Both the position numbers and the translations under genes were made by a program. DNA of 64,000 nt from Pseudomonadota bacterium (GTDB lineage Bacteria; Pseudomonadota; Alphaproteobacteria; Rhodobacterales; Rhodobacteraceae): NCBI GenBank assembly GCA_020161655.1, contig JAIUPC010000012.1:124001-188000 (forward strand), written 5' to 3'. Below the pieces are notes generated by a model. That model saw only the letters and a list, made by a program, of their open reading frames with translations, ran no database searches and was not told the origin of the DNA. Every line of letters begins with the position of its first letter. Position 1 is the stretch's first letter. Of this stretch, positions 1-11,043 are shown piece after piece.

Positions 1-190
1 CGAGGATGGCGAGGCCGCCGAGGAACTCAAGCGCGATGGTCGGCCAGGCGAAGATCGCCGGCACGCCGCCGGAGGTCATGTAGCCGGTGAAGCCGGCGAC
101 GTCCTGAAGCTTGCCGAAGCCCGAGACGATGAAGAGGATGCTGATAAGGACGCGCGCCAGAAGGGTCGCGCTGGACGTGAGCTGGGTCAA
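1..190 (-). CDS. DoxX family membrane protein (3' part beyond window)
   Basis: Only the first 63 or so residues are in the window; the gene runs off the left edge. The visible protein begins TQLTSSATLLARVLIS, followed by a hydrophobic helix, the pattern F-x-x-SGFGKLQD and a second helix starting at PTIALEFLGG. That is the usual N-terminus of the DoxX/YphA-type four-helix inner-membrane proteins, whose role is poorly defined (respiratory or redox-linked). I chose the TTG start at 190-188 because GGAG lies seven bases upstream and no ATG is available in this frame. A longer open frame over the same bases (27-272) has no recognisable content. Confidence 0.7.
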   Translation of the reverse strand, partial: MTQLTSSATLLARVLISILFIVSGFGKLQDVAGFTGYMTSGGVPAIFAWPTIALEFLGGLAIL

Positions 191-317
191 TCTTGATCTC
201 CGTTTCAGCGCCGATGGTGGCGCGAACGGGGATGTACTCCAGTTCACCGGGTCGGGATAGGCGGAATTCCAAACAGTTTGTGTGCGGGCGCGCGCAGATG
301 GCTGCGCCCGCGCGGCG

Positions 318-527
318 TCAGAAACTGACGCTGATGTCGATGTCGCGGAGATAGTCCTTGTCGGCGCCCGTGGGTGCCGGCGGCAGCGAACGTTCTTCCT
401 GCGGGGCATGGCGGAGGCTGATGAAGGCGGCGTGCAGCCTGTCACCGAGGGCCATGAGCCCGGACAGTATCGCCGGAGCCTGCGTCGCGGGCGTGCCGTG
501 CGTCAGCGTGTAATCAGATTGCGCCAT
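318..527 (-). CDS. small hypothetical protein
   Basis: A 69-residue protein I do not recognise, beginning MAQSDYTLTHGTPA. It has no signal peptide or membrane helix. The middle (ILSGLMALGDRLHAAFISLR) looks like an amphipathic helix, and the C-terminus is acidic and polar (GADKDYLRDIDISVSF). The ATG at 527 is preceded by AGGGGAG at a good distance, which supports this start over one six codons upstream. It stands alone between the DoxX gene and gyrA. It may be a real small cytoplasmic protein, but a chance open frame cannot be excluded. Confidence 0.45.
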   Translation of the reverse strand: MAQSDYTLTHGTPATQAPAILSGLMALGDRLHAAFISLRHAPQEERSLPPAPTGADKDYLRDIDISVSF

Positions 528-775
528 TCTCAGTCTCCCCTTCAAGATCCCAGACCGCGGCGGCTTCAGACTTCTTTCCAGCAGGGCCGCCCGGTCTTAC
601 GCATCAACATTCCCTACGAGTGCTAAGAGGGCGTTAAAGCGTGGCGAAAGTGGGGCAACATTCTCGCCTTTGCCGGGAATCTTCGGGACGAAATTCAGAT
701 AACCCCTTTTATGTGCCGGAAATGGCACAGCCGAAGAGGAGGGGAAGTCATTGAAAACGCTGGAAACAACCGTTG
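528..775. other. intergenic stretch without a supported gene
   Basis: About 250 bases between the small hypothetical gene and the gyrA terminator. Open frames here overlap the terminator or lack start signals. The stretch presumably holds the promoter of the small gene; I see no convincing -35/-10 pair, tRNA or repeat. Confidence 0.4.
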
Positions 776-806
776 AAAGAAAAAAGCCGCGCCCTGATGG
801 CGCGGC
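776..806 (-). terminator. intrinsic terminator of gyrA
   Basis: On the minus strand an 8-bp perfect stem GCCGCGCC / GGCGCGGC with a 5-base loop is followed by six T, then C and TTT. It lies 43 bases past the gyrA stop codon. It has the classic Rho-independent layout for a transcript coming from gyrA. Confidence 0.88.
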
Positions 807-848
807 CGCAATACAACCATAAGGAGAATCACCCATTTGAAGGGCAGA

Positions 849-3572
<2,724 letters not shown>

Positions 3573-3785
3573 GGATGCTCGCCCTTGGTGTTTTGGGGCC
3601 GGGGAACGGCCCAGATTTTGTTGCGCCGGACTATACCCCATGCAATCCCTAGGGTGCAATGGCGCCAGAGGCGGTTTCGGGCGCCCACCGGAGGTTATTG
3701 GTAACACAATGTTAACACAGTCTTTTCATCGCCGTTAACCGCGACTCGGTTAGAGTGGTCGTACGGGGCACTGACGGAGGCACCC

Positions 3786-4067
3786 ATGCGGGCGGACAAG
3801 CCGGGGGCCGAGACGGAGCTTATGCTGAGGGGCTATGGGCTCACGACGGCGGAACTTTACTATCGGATGCCGGATTACCGGCATGTGCTGAACAGCTTCA
3901 TCTGGCAGGAATACGACCTTGCCCCGGACTATCCGGAACTGTTCCGCTTCATCGAATTCTGGCAGCAGAAGATCGATGGGCCGCTGCATTCGGTGCGCTT
4001 TTCGCACCGCAAGCTCATTGCCCCCGGCGAATGGCGCAATGTGGTGGGTGAGTTCCGGGTTCACTGA
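3786..4067 (+). CDS. usg: Usg family protein
   Basis: A 93-residue protein matching the small Usg family as I remember it: the landmarks YGLTTAELYYRMPD, FIWQEYDLAPDYP and GPLHSVR with a final EWRNVVGEFRVH are all present. Usg is named from alphaproteobacterial tryptophan operons and has been suggested to act with phosphoribosylanthranilate isomerase, but its biochemical role is not settled. GGAGG six bases before the ATG fixes the start. No trp gene is nearby: gyrA is divergent and dusA follows 71 bases downstream. Cytoplasmic, no membrane segment. Confidence 0.85.
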   Translation: MRADKPGAETELMLRGYGLTTAELYYRMPDYRHVLNSFIWQEYDLAPDYPELFRFIEFWQQKIDGPLHSVRFSHRKLIAPGEWRNVVGEFRVH

Positions 4068-4138
4068 GGGTCGGGACGGTGGACCTCGGGCCTCAGATGC
4101 GCTAGGAGGGCGGCCTTCTGCAGGGATCGGACGGGACC

Positions 4139-5152
4139 ATGGATCGCGCATCAGCCGGGAAAGCGGACATGCTTCGCCGCTCCGCGCGGCTGTCGGTCGC
4201 CCCCATGATGGACTGGACCGACCGGCATTGCCGCTTCTTCCACCGCCAGATCAGCCGCGAGGCGCTGCTCTACACCGAAATGGTGACGGCCCCCGCCGTG
4301 ATCCACGGCGACCGCGACAGGCTTCTGGGCTTTGACGCCGCCGAACATCCGGTGGCCCTCCAGCTTGGCGGATCGGACCCTGCGGAACTGGCCGAGGCAA
4401 CAAGGGTGGCGGCGGGCTTCGGCTATGACGAAATCAACCTCAACGTCGGCTGCCCCTCCGACCGGGTGCAGTCGGGCTGTTTCGGCGCGGTGCTGATGGA
4501 GCGTCCGGGCCTTGTCGCCGATTGCGTGGCAGCGATGATCGCGGCAAGCCCGGTCGAGGTTACGGTCAAGTGCCGGATCGGCGTCGACGATCAGGTGCCG
4601 GAGGAGGTGCTGCCGGACTTTCTTGCGCGTGTCGCGGCTGCGGGCGTCACCCGCGTGGCGATCCATGCCCGGAAGGCCTGGCTCAAGGGCCTCAGCCCCA
4701 AGGAAAACCGCGACATCCCGCCGCTCGACTATCCGCTGGTCGGGGCGATGAAGGCGGCCTTCCCGCAGCTTCATGTCTCGGTCAATGGCGGTATTGCCGG
4801 GCTGGCGCAGGCCGAAGGCTTCCTTGCCGAGGGTCTCGACGGAGTGATGGTCGGCCGCGCCGCCTATCATGAACCCTATGAGGTTCTCGGCCGTGCCGAT
4901 GCGGTGATCTTCGGCGGCGCGGAGGGCCCGGACCGTTTCGAGGTGATCGAGCGGATGCAGCCCTATATCGCCCGCCATCTTGCGACGGGTGGCAGGCTTC
5001 ACCAGATAACCCGCCACATGCTCGGCCTTTTCCACGGCCAGCCCGGCGCCCGGCACTGGCGGCGCATCCTCTCGGAACGCGCCAACCGGCCCGGCGCCGG
5101 GCTTGAGGTGATCGAGGCGGCGCTGGACCCGGTCCGGGCGGAGGCGGCCTGA
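4139..5152 (+). CDS. dusA: tRNA-dihydrouridine(20/20a) synthase DusA
   Basis: FMN-dependent reductase that converts uridine to dihydrouridine in the tRNA D-loop, using NADPH. The TIM-barrel start LSVAPMMDWTDRHCR, the substrate/flavin motif LQLGGSDPAELAEA and the catalytic-cysteine region INLNVGCPSDRVQSGCFGAV are all present. The later motifs HARKAWLKGLSPKENR and VMVGRAAY are typical of the DusA subgroup rather than DusB or DusC. At 337 residues it is standard length. A second in-frame ATG at 4169 (MLRRSARLS) with GGGAAAG upstream is an equally good start and would remove ten residues of little character. Confidence 0.93.
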   Translation: MDRASAGKADMLRRSARLSVAPMMDWTDRHCRFFHRQISREALLYTEMVTAPAVIHGDRDRLLGFDAAEHPVALQLGGSDPAELAEATRVAAGFGYDEINLNVGCPSDRVQSGCFGAVLMERPGLVADCVAAMIAASPVEVTVKCRIGVDDQVPEEVLPDFLARVAAAGVTRVAIHARKAWLKGLSPKENRDIPPLDYPLVGAMKAAFPQLHVSVNGGIAGLAQAEGFLAEGLDGVMVGRAAYHEPYEVLGRADAVIFGGAEGPDRFEVIERMQPYIARHLATGGRLHQITRHMLGLFHGQPGARHWRRILSERANRPGAGLEVIEAALDPVRAEAA

Positions 5153-5229
5153 TCAGCCGAGGCCGTCCTCACTGGTAAAGCCCGGCGACACTTGCTAGCG
5201 ATGGGCATGCCCGAGGAAGGATGCCGCCG

Positions 5230-6048
5230 ATGCCTGCCATAGCCGACCTATTGCCGATGGCTCTCCTGCTCTTTGCCATTGGCGGCGTCGCAGGCGTGAT
5301 CGCCGGTCTCCTTGGCGTCGGAGGCGGCATCATCCTTGTGCCGGCCTTCTATTATGCCTTTTCCGGCCTCGGCTACGGTGGGCCGGACCTGATGCAGGTC
5401 TGCCTGGCAACCTCGCTTGCCACGATCATCGTCACATCCGTCCGCTCGGTCATCTCGCACAACCGCAAGGGCGCCGTGGACTGGGAGATTCTGAAGACCT
5501 GGGCCATCGGCATTGCCATCGGTGCGGCCATCGGCGTCTTCGTGGTGGCGCAGCTGCGGACCCCGGTCCTGCAGATGACCTTCGGCAGCCTCGCTTTGCT
5601 TGTGGCCTTCTACCTCGGCCTCGGCCGGCCGGAATGGCGACTGGGAAGCGCGATGCCTGTGGGCATCCTGCGGGCGATCCTGTCGCCGGTCGTCGGGTTC
5701 TTTTCGGTCCTGATGGGGATCGGCGGCGGCTCCTTCGGGGTGCCCTTGATGACGCTTTACGGGATGCCCATTCACCGCGCCGTGGCGACCGCCTCGGGCT
5801 TTGGCATGGTGATCGCGGTCCCTTCCGTCATCGGCTTCCTGATGACGGAGGTGGAAGGCGCGCCGCCCTATACCTTCGGCGCGGTCAACCTGCCGGCCTT
5901 CCTCATCGTCATCGGCACGACGTACCTGACTACGCCCTATGGCGTGAAGCTTGCGCATTCGATGGACCCCAAGCCCCTGCGCCGGATCTTCGCGGTGTTC
6001 CTGACCGTGGTCGCGATCAACATGCTCGGCAAGGCAGCGGGATGGTAG
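5230..6048 (+). CDS. TauE/SafE family sulfite or organic-anion exporter
   Basis: An inner-membrane protein of 272 residues with about eight helices in two repeats. Each repeat carries the family's glycine-rich signature (GLLGVGGGIILVPAF and MGIGGGSFGVPLM). TauE/SafE (former DUF81) proteins export sulfite, sulfoacetate or related anions; the substrate here is not evident. ATG codons occur at 5221 and 5230. AGGAAGG ends directly at 5220, so the second, nine bases away, is better placed. The stop overlaps the start of the next gene by seven bases, so the two are probably translated together. Confidence 0.85.
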   Translation: MPAIADLLPMALLLFAIGGVAGVIAGLLGVGGGIILVPAFYYAFSGLGYGGPDLMQVCLATSLATIIVTSVRSVISHNRKGAVDWEILKTWAIGIAIGAAIGVFVVAQLRTPVLQMTFGSLALLVAFYLGLGRPEWRLGSAMPVGILRAILSPVVGFFSVLMGIGGGSFGVPLMTLYGMPIHRAVATASGFGMVIAVPSVIGFLMTEVEGAPPYTFGAVNLPAFLIVIGTTYLTTPYGVKLAHSMDPKPLRRIFAVFLTVVAINMLGKAAGW

Positions 6049-6803
6049 GCGACTTCACGCGGCAAGGCTGGCTCAGGTTCGGGCCTGAGGCGGCGGTCGC
6101 CGGTTGGGCGGCGGCGGCGCTCGCCAGCCTGAAGGGCCGCCCGCTCACCGACCTGAGGCTTGGCGGCACCTGGGATGTCGGGCTTGAGGCCTTGCCGAAC
6201 GACGCGGCGGGCGCGGTCTCCGGCGTGCCGCTTGCTGGCCGCGCCGCAGAAGCCGCCCGCGCGCTGGCGGGCAATCTGCCGCTCCACCGGGCGCAGGTAT
6301 CGACCGTTTTGCCCGGCTATCCGCAGCCATCGCCCGATGAAAGTGCCGCCGCCTTCGCCTACCGGCGCGACCGCGATTCGGCGCATGTCGACGGCATCCT
6401 GCCGATCGGGTCGGAAAAGCGGCGGATGGTGCGTGAACCCCATGCCTGGATTCTGGGCCTGCCCCTGACCAATTGCGGTCCGGGGGCGAGCCCGCTTGTC
6501 GTCTGGGACGGCAGCCACCGCATCATGGGCCGCGCCTTTGCGGCAGCACTTGGCGGGGTCGCCGAGGAGGACCGGCCCTTCACCGACATCACCGATGCCT
6601 ATCAGGCGGCACGACGCGAGGTCTTTGCCAGTTGCGCGCGGATCGAGCTGCACAACCGCGCGGGGGAGGCGGTACTTCTCCACCGCCACGCCCTTCACGG
6701 GATCGGCCCGTGGCAGGACGGGGCGGAAGCCCCGCCCGAGGGCCGGATCGTCGCCTATTTCCGTCCGCTGCTGCCGACTGTCGGCGTCTGGGCTGCGACC
6801 TAG
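6042..6803 (+). CDS. 2-oxoglutarate/Fe(II) oxygenase-like protein
   Basis: A 253-residue cytoplasmic protein that looks like a phytanoyl-CoA-dioxygenase-type oxygenase. There is an H-x-D pair in SAHVDGILP, a distal histidine in HRHALHGIGPW and an arginine in RIVAYFRP about where the family binds 2-oxoglutarate. These assignments are by eye and no substrate is suggested. The ATG lies inside the end of the TauE/SafE gene, implying coupled expression, so it may modify or release whatever that exporter moves. Its stop overlaps by four bases the stop of the convergent acylase gene. Known deposited relatives are probably labelled hypothetical. Confidence 0.6.
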   Translation: MVGDFTRQGWLRFGPEAAVAGWAAAALASLKGRPLTDLRLGGTWDVGLEALPNDAAGAVSGVPLAGRAAEAARALAGNLPLHRAQVSTVLPGYPQPSPDESAAAFAYRRDRDSAHVDGILPIGSEKRRMVREPHAWILGLPLTNCGPGASPLVVWDGSHRIMGRAFAAALGGVAEEDRPFTDITDAYQAARREVFASCARIELHNRAGEAVLLHRHALHGIGPWQDGAEAPPEGRIVAYFRPLLPTVGVWAAT

Positions 6804-9274
6804 CCGCCCGAACCTGCCGGGGCGGGTGACAGCCGGATGATCCCTGTCGCCGCCGCACGTGCCAGCGCGGGGTCAAGCGACATCGGCACATATTCGCCGC
6901 GCCGCCACAACTCGCTCATGTCGTCATAGTAGCGGCTGAGCGGGTGGCCGGACTGGCCAGTCGAGATGATGAAGACCGAAGAGTCGGGATCGGCGAAGTC
7001 ATAGACGCCGCGATAGCCGGCACCGTTGACGTTGAGATAGGGGTCAGGCCCGGTACCGTCCATCAGCCCGCGATTGAGCGTATCATCGCCGCCGCTGGTC
7101 GATTGCCGGATGTTGACCACCCATTTCAGGACCGGGGTATTACCCAGAACCTCGTGATCCTGCCGCGCCTCATGTGCATCACCCCAACGCCAGCTTTCGA
7201 CATTGCGGCCGTATTTCTCGGACAGCTCCAGAAGCGCATCGTCGAGCGCCATTCGTGCGATGTCGGTGCAGGTTTCCTCGGGCGCGGATTGCATGATGTC
7301 ACACCAGCGGGCAGCACCGTCGATGTCGCGGTAGACCCGTTCGATGAAGAGGGGCTGCACCGAGGTGATGCTGTCGGCGAGGGGGCCAAGCTCGTCGCGC
7401 ACGAGCCGGTTCTGCAATGCCCGCATCCAGGCGGCATAGATCAGCGGTTCCGGCAGGTGTTCGTTCATGTCGCCATCCCATTCCGCGAGAATGGCGAGCG
7501 CGCGTTGCCTGAGCCGTTCCGGCGTGCCGTCGGGCGCGGCCTCTCCGGTGAACCAGAGATCGGCGGCCACCAGCGGCAGCAGCGTCCGTGCGGCGGGCGA
7601 GGTTGTGTCGAGCTGTGCCGCGATGAAGCTTTCGCGGCTATGGACCTCGCGTTCCTGCATGAGGCGGGTCCAGCGCTGGATGCGCTGGGTATCGCCCCAG
7701 TCGAAGCTGACATGGCGCGGGAAGGCGGTGTCCACGGTCTTGTTGTTGGTATTGCCGACGATGCCGCCCTCAGGCTTGAGGAACTGCGGATTGTCGGCAT
7801 AGGGCAGGCGCGGCCCCCAGCGGTTCCCGGCCATCCAGCCGAGCGAGGGGAGCCGGCCCTGGCCCTGCATCTTCGGATCGCGGCCGGGTAGTGCCCCGAA
7901 CATCGCCATGGCGATGCCACTCTGGTCCGCCATCACCACGTTCTGCGCCGGGGCGACGAAATCCTCACCCGCCGCGATGCCCTCGTCGATGGTCTTCGAC
8001 CGCATCAGCTTGAAGGCCGAGGTCATCGAACGGTCCGCAGGGTCGAGCGCGGTCCAACTCAGCGCCGCGACATGCTTCGGCGGCGTGATCGAGGCAAGGT
8101 CGTAGTGCGAGCCGGGCAGGACCGGGCCGTTCTCTGTCCAGCGCAGCGTGATGGTGATCGGCTGGGCATCCTTGACGTCGATGATGGTGCGGCGGTTCAC
8201 GAAGGGCTTCCAGCCTTCCGGCGTGCGGTAGCGCTCAGGGTCGGCGGGGTTCAGCTCCTCAAGCTTGATGTCCTGATCGTCGGCCCAGGCGGCGGCGATG
8301 CCCCAGCCGAACTCGGCATTCCGGCCCGCAAGGATCGCCGGGATGCCGGGGATCGTCGCGCCGATGATGCCGCCGGAGGTCAGGTCGAGCCGGGCGAGAT
8401 ACCAGAGCGAGGGGGCCGAGAAGTCGAGATGCGGGTCATTGGCCAGAAGCGATCCGCCTGCCGCCGACCGCGCCGGCGCCGCCGCCCAGGCATTTGACGC
8501 GGCGCCGAAGGGCGCCTCCGTTCGTGGCAGGAAGGGCAGGGTTTCCCGCGAAAGGGCCGCGTAGCTGGGCCTGACGCCGGGCACGAGGCTGGCGAAGGGC
8601 GGCAGTGCTGCGGTGCCGGGGCCGGGGACATCAGGCATCAGATCCTCGGCCCAGCCGCTGCCGAGAAGAGAGAGCCGGGCGCGCAGCACCTCGGTCCCGA
8701 TCTGGCTGGCTGACCGGAAGGCCATCAGTTTCAGGATCGCGAGGCTGTCGGCGGGCTGCCAGTAGGCGATCTGGTTGTCGAACAGAAAGAACTCCGGCGC
8801 GCCGCGTCCGCGCGCCTCGGCGTTGATGATGCCGATCCAGGCGTTCACCCCGCGTGCATAGGCCTCAAGCGCTTTCTGCACGTCCGGGTCCTGCGCGGGA
8901 AGCGACCGCGCCGCAAGCCCGGCAAGGTCGAGCCGCCGCATCAGCTCATCGGTCTTGACGGTGCGCTGGCCGAAGACCTCGGAAAGCCGCCCCTCGACGG
9001 TGCGGCGCAGGATCGTCATCTGCCAGAGCCGGTCCTGCGCATGGGCGAAGCCCAGCGCGAAATAGACGTCATCATCGCTCTTGCCGAAGATATGCGGCAC
9101 GTCGGCGGTGTCGCGGACGATTTCGAGCGGCGCCGAAATCCCCGTGACCTCAAAGCTGCCATTGTAATCGGGAAGAGAGCGCGAGGCGAAGTAATAGACG
9201 AGCGTCACGGTGAGGACGGCGAGAACGGCCATCACCGTGAAAATGCGCAGGAGCCAGCGAAAGGTCGTAAGCAT
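6800..9274 (-). CDS. penicillin acylase family protein (Ntn hydrolase)
   Basis: An 824-residue precursor of the peptidase S45 family, which cleaves amide bonds of beta-lactams, acyl-homoserine lactones or other N-acyl compounds. It begins with a membrane anchor or signal (hydrophobic residues 8-28). The alpha-chain motif GFAHAQDRLWQM follows. Autoprocessing would free the nucleophile Ser260 in GAASNAWAA, and ANDPHLDFSAPSLWYL comes soon after, as expected. A conserved GNTNNK lies in the beta chain. The substrate cannot be predicted; N-acyl-homoserine lactone is one possibility, given the LuxR gene elsewhere in the window. Start by ATG with only a weak GGAT upstream. Confidence 0.9.
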   Translation of the reverse strand: MLTTFRWLLRIFTVMAVLAVLTVTLVYYFASRSLPDYNGSFEVTGISAPLEIVRDTADVPHIFGKSDDDVYFALGFAHAQDRLWQMTILRRTVEGRLSEVFGQRTVKTDELMRRLDLAGLAARSLPAQDPDVQKALEAYARGVNAWIGIINAEARGRGAPEFFLFDNQIAYWQPADSLAILKLMAFRSASQIGTEVLRARLSLLGSGWAEDLMPDVPGPGTAALPPFASLVPGVRPSYAALSRETLPFLPRTEAPFGAASNAWAAAPARSAAGGSLLANDPHLDFSAPSLWYLARLDLTSGGIIGATIPGIPAILAGRNAEFGWGIAAAWADDQDIKLEELNPADPERYRTPEGWKPFVNRRTIIDVKDAQPITITLRWTENGPVLPGSHYDLASITPPKHVAALSWTALDPADRSMTSAFKLMRSKTIDEGIAAGEDFVAPAQNVVMADQSGIAMAMFGALPGRDPKMQGQGRLPSLGWMAGNRWGPRLPYADNPQFLKPEGGIVGNTNNKTVDTAFPRHVSFDWGDTQRIQRWTRLMQEREVHSRESFIAAQLDTTSPAARTLLPLVAADLWFTGEAAPDGTPERLRQRALAILAEWDGDMNEHLPEPLIYAAWMRALQNRLVRDELGPLADSITSVQPLFIERVYRDIDGAARWCDIMQSAPEETCTDIARMALDDALLELSEKYGRNVESWRWGDAHEARQDHEVLGNTPVLKWVVNIRQSTSGGDDTLNRGLMDGTGPDPYLNVNGAGYRGVYDFADPDSSVFIISTGQSGHPLSRYYDDMSELWRRGEYVPMSLDPALARAAATGIIRLSPAPAGSGG

Positions 9275-9402
9275 GATGATCCGCGAAACCCGTTCGTGGC
9301 ACTAATGGAACCATCCCTGCCGCCAAGCGGCGGTTGACGGCCCAGACAGGGCGGTTAACTAGGACAGTTGAGCGGGTTCCGCAATGCGAATGGGGGCGAC
9401 GG

Positions 9403-10275
9403 ATGGCAAAGGTAGCGTTTCTCGGGCTGGGCGTGATGGGCTTTCCGATGGCAGGGCATCTTGCCGCCAAGGACCATGAGGTGACGGTCTACAACCGTTC
9501 GCCGGAAAAGGCCGCGCGCTGGACCACGACTCACGAAGGTGCCGCCGCTGCCAGCCCGCGTGCGGCGGCGGCAGGAAAGGCTTTCGTCATGGCTTGCGTC
9601 GGCAATGACGACGACCTCCGCGCGATCTGCCTTGGCCCGGACGGCGCCTTTGCCGGCATGGACCGGGGCGCGGTCTTCGTCGATCACACCACCGTCTCGG
9701 CGGCCGTCACGCGCGAGCTTGCAGGCGAGGCTGAAGCGCGCGGCCTCGGCTATGTCGATGCGCCGGTCTCGGGCGGGCAGGCGGGGGCCGAAAACGGCGT
9801 CCTTTCCGTCATGTGCGGCGGGGCGGAAGGCGCATATGCCGCCGCCGAGCCGGTGATCGCCGCCTATTCCCGCATCTGCCGGCTTCTTGGCCCCGTAGGC
9901 TCCGGGCAGATGGCGAAGATGGTCAACCAGATCTGCATCGCGGGGCTGGTGCAGGGGCTTTCGGAGGGGCTGAACTTCGCCGAACGCGCCGGGCTGGACG
10001 TGGAGCGGCTGGTCGAGGTCATCAGCCAGGGTGCCGCCGGGTCGTGGCAGATGGCCAACCGCCACAAGACCATGGCGGTGGACAAGTTCGACTTCGGCTT
10101 CGCCGTCGACTGGATGCGCAAGGATCTCGGCATCTGCCTGAAGACGGCGGACGAGATCGGCGCCAGCCTGCCGGTCACGGCGCTCGTCGACCAGTTCTAC
10201 AAGGATGTGCAGGCGATGGGCGGCAATCGCTGGGACACGTCGAGCCTGATCGCGCGGCTCAGGAAGTCGTCCTGA
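9403..10275 (+). CDS. NAD(P)-dependent beta-hydroxyacid dehydrogenase (3-hydroxyisobutyrate dehydrogenase family)
   Basis: A 290-residue oxidoreductase. The N-terminal Rossmann motif is FLGLGVMGFPMAGHL, the family substrate signature is YVDAPVSGGQAGAENG and the catalytic lysine lies in GSGQMAKMVNQ. It oxidises a beta-hydroxyacid (3-hydroxyisobutyrate, tartronate semialdehyde or glyoxylate-type substrates); the exact one is not readable. The open frame starts at 9334, but MAKVAF at 9403 gives the conserved N-terminus, with a G-rich site upstream. The gene stands alone, divergent from the acylase and convergent with the YSC84-like lipoprotein. Confidence 0.88.
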   Translation: MAKVAFLGLGVMGFPMAGHLAAKDHEVTVYNRSPEKAARWTTTHEGAAAASPRAAAAGKAFVMACVGNDDDLRAICLGPDGAFAGMDRGAVFVDHTTVSAAVTRELAGEAEARGLGYVDAPVSGGQAGAENGVLSVMCGGAEGAYAAAEPVIAAYSRICRLLGPVGSGQMAKMVNQICIAGLVQGLSEGLNFAERAGLDVERLVEVISQGAAGSWQMANRHKTMAVDKFDFGFAVDWMRKDLGICLKTADEIGASLPVTALVDQFYKDVQAMGGNRWDTSSLIARLRKSS

Positions 10276-10286
10276 AGCGCCTGGAT

Positions 10287-10360
10287 TCTTCGTTGCGAAA
10301 ATACCCCGGGAGGGTCCGGGAGGGCAGCGCCCGCCCGGCGGGTCGATCCGGCGCGAGCCC
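10287..10360. repeat. intergenic GC-rich repeat, copy 1 (TTGC..AATACC type)
   Basis: Begins TTGCGAAAATACCCCGGGAG, runs into an imperfect GC hairpin (CCGGG-A-GGGC / GCCC-G-CCCGG at 10316-10338) and ends in GCGCGAGCCC. Related stretches lie at about 24113 and 43815. It sits between two convergent genes, where the hairpin could end transcription from either side, though no T-run is present. Confidence 0.6.
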
Positions 10361-10371
10361 GACCGAAACCC

Positions 10372-10929
10372 TCACGGAATGATGCGGGTGTACTTCGTGC
10401 CCTTCAGCGTCGCCCCTGCGATGAAGCCGGACTGGCCGAAGATGTAGCCGATCACCGGGTCGAGCGTCGTGGTGGTGTCTACCCCGGCCGAGCCGCCCCG
10501 GTCTGGAAGCGCGTAGGTGATGTCGGCGCCGGCTTCCCAGCCTTCCGCGCGGCGGAAGTCGGCCAGCGCCTCGGGCGTCATGAAGAACAGCGCATGGGCA
10601 TATTGCTGCGCGCCGACCTGCAACCCCCAGCTTGCTTGCGTCGCCGAATAGTAATCGACGGTCGCGTCATTGATCCTGAGCGCGCCCTGACCATAGGCGC
10701 CCCCGATGATGAGGCCGGCCTCGGTCACCAGCGGGATGTAGAGGATGCCGGAAGCCTTCGGCATCAGGTCGGCCACGCCGGGATAGTTGCTGCGAAGATA
10801 GTCGCGCGTCGCATCCACGCGCCCGTCAAGCTTTGCCGCGCCCTGGCTGCCGATGCCGTTGCCGCAGGCCGCGAGGCCCAGAAGGGAACCGCCGGACAGG
10901 ATCAGCCCGCGCCGTGAAATGTCGCTCAT
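10372..10929 (-). CDS. YSC84/SYLF-domain lipoprotein
   Basis: A 185-residue protein with a twin-arginine-like start (MSDISRRGLILSGG) running into a lipobox LGLAAC, so a lipid-anchored envelope protein. The mature part shows the YSC84-related (SYLF, lipid-binding) pattern: KASGILYIPLVTEAGLIIGGAYGQG, then YYSATQASWGLQVGAQ and ALFFMTPEALADFR. In eukaryotes SYLF domains bind phosphoinositides; the bacterial role is unknown. The gene is isolated between the repeat copy and hemB. Confidence 0.82.
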   Translation of the reverse strand: MSDISRRGLILSGGSLLGLAACGNGIGSQGAAKLDGRVDATRDYLRSNYPGVADLMPKASGILYIPLVTEAGLIIGGAYGQGALRINDATVDYYSATQASWGLQVGAQQYAHALFFMTPEALADFRRAEGWEAGADITYALPDRGGSAGVDTTTTLDPVIGYIFGQSGFIAGATLKGTKYTRIIP

Positions 10930-11043
10930 GAGATGCCTCCGCTCAAGCCTCGTCCGGCCTTTTCTAGCCGGTTCAACACCATCTATAGGTCATTGCAGCG
11001 ACAGTGTCATTAAGTCTTGTGCCGGGGCAGAAACAATCGGCGC

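Noticed and set aside
597-836. 79-codon minus-strand frame after gyrA
   Set aside because: It contains the gyrA terminator hairpin and lacks a ribosome site.
3736-3752. TAACCG / CGGTTA arms before usg considered as a CtrA or other operator
   Set aside because: The spacing (TTAA to TTAG of 11 bases) does not fit CtrA, and no second copy or regulator is nearby.
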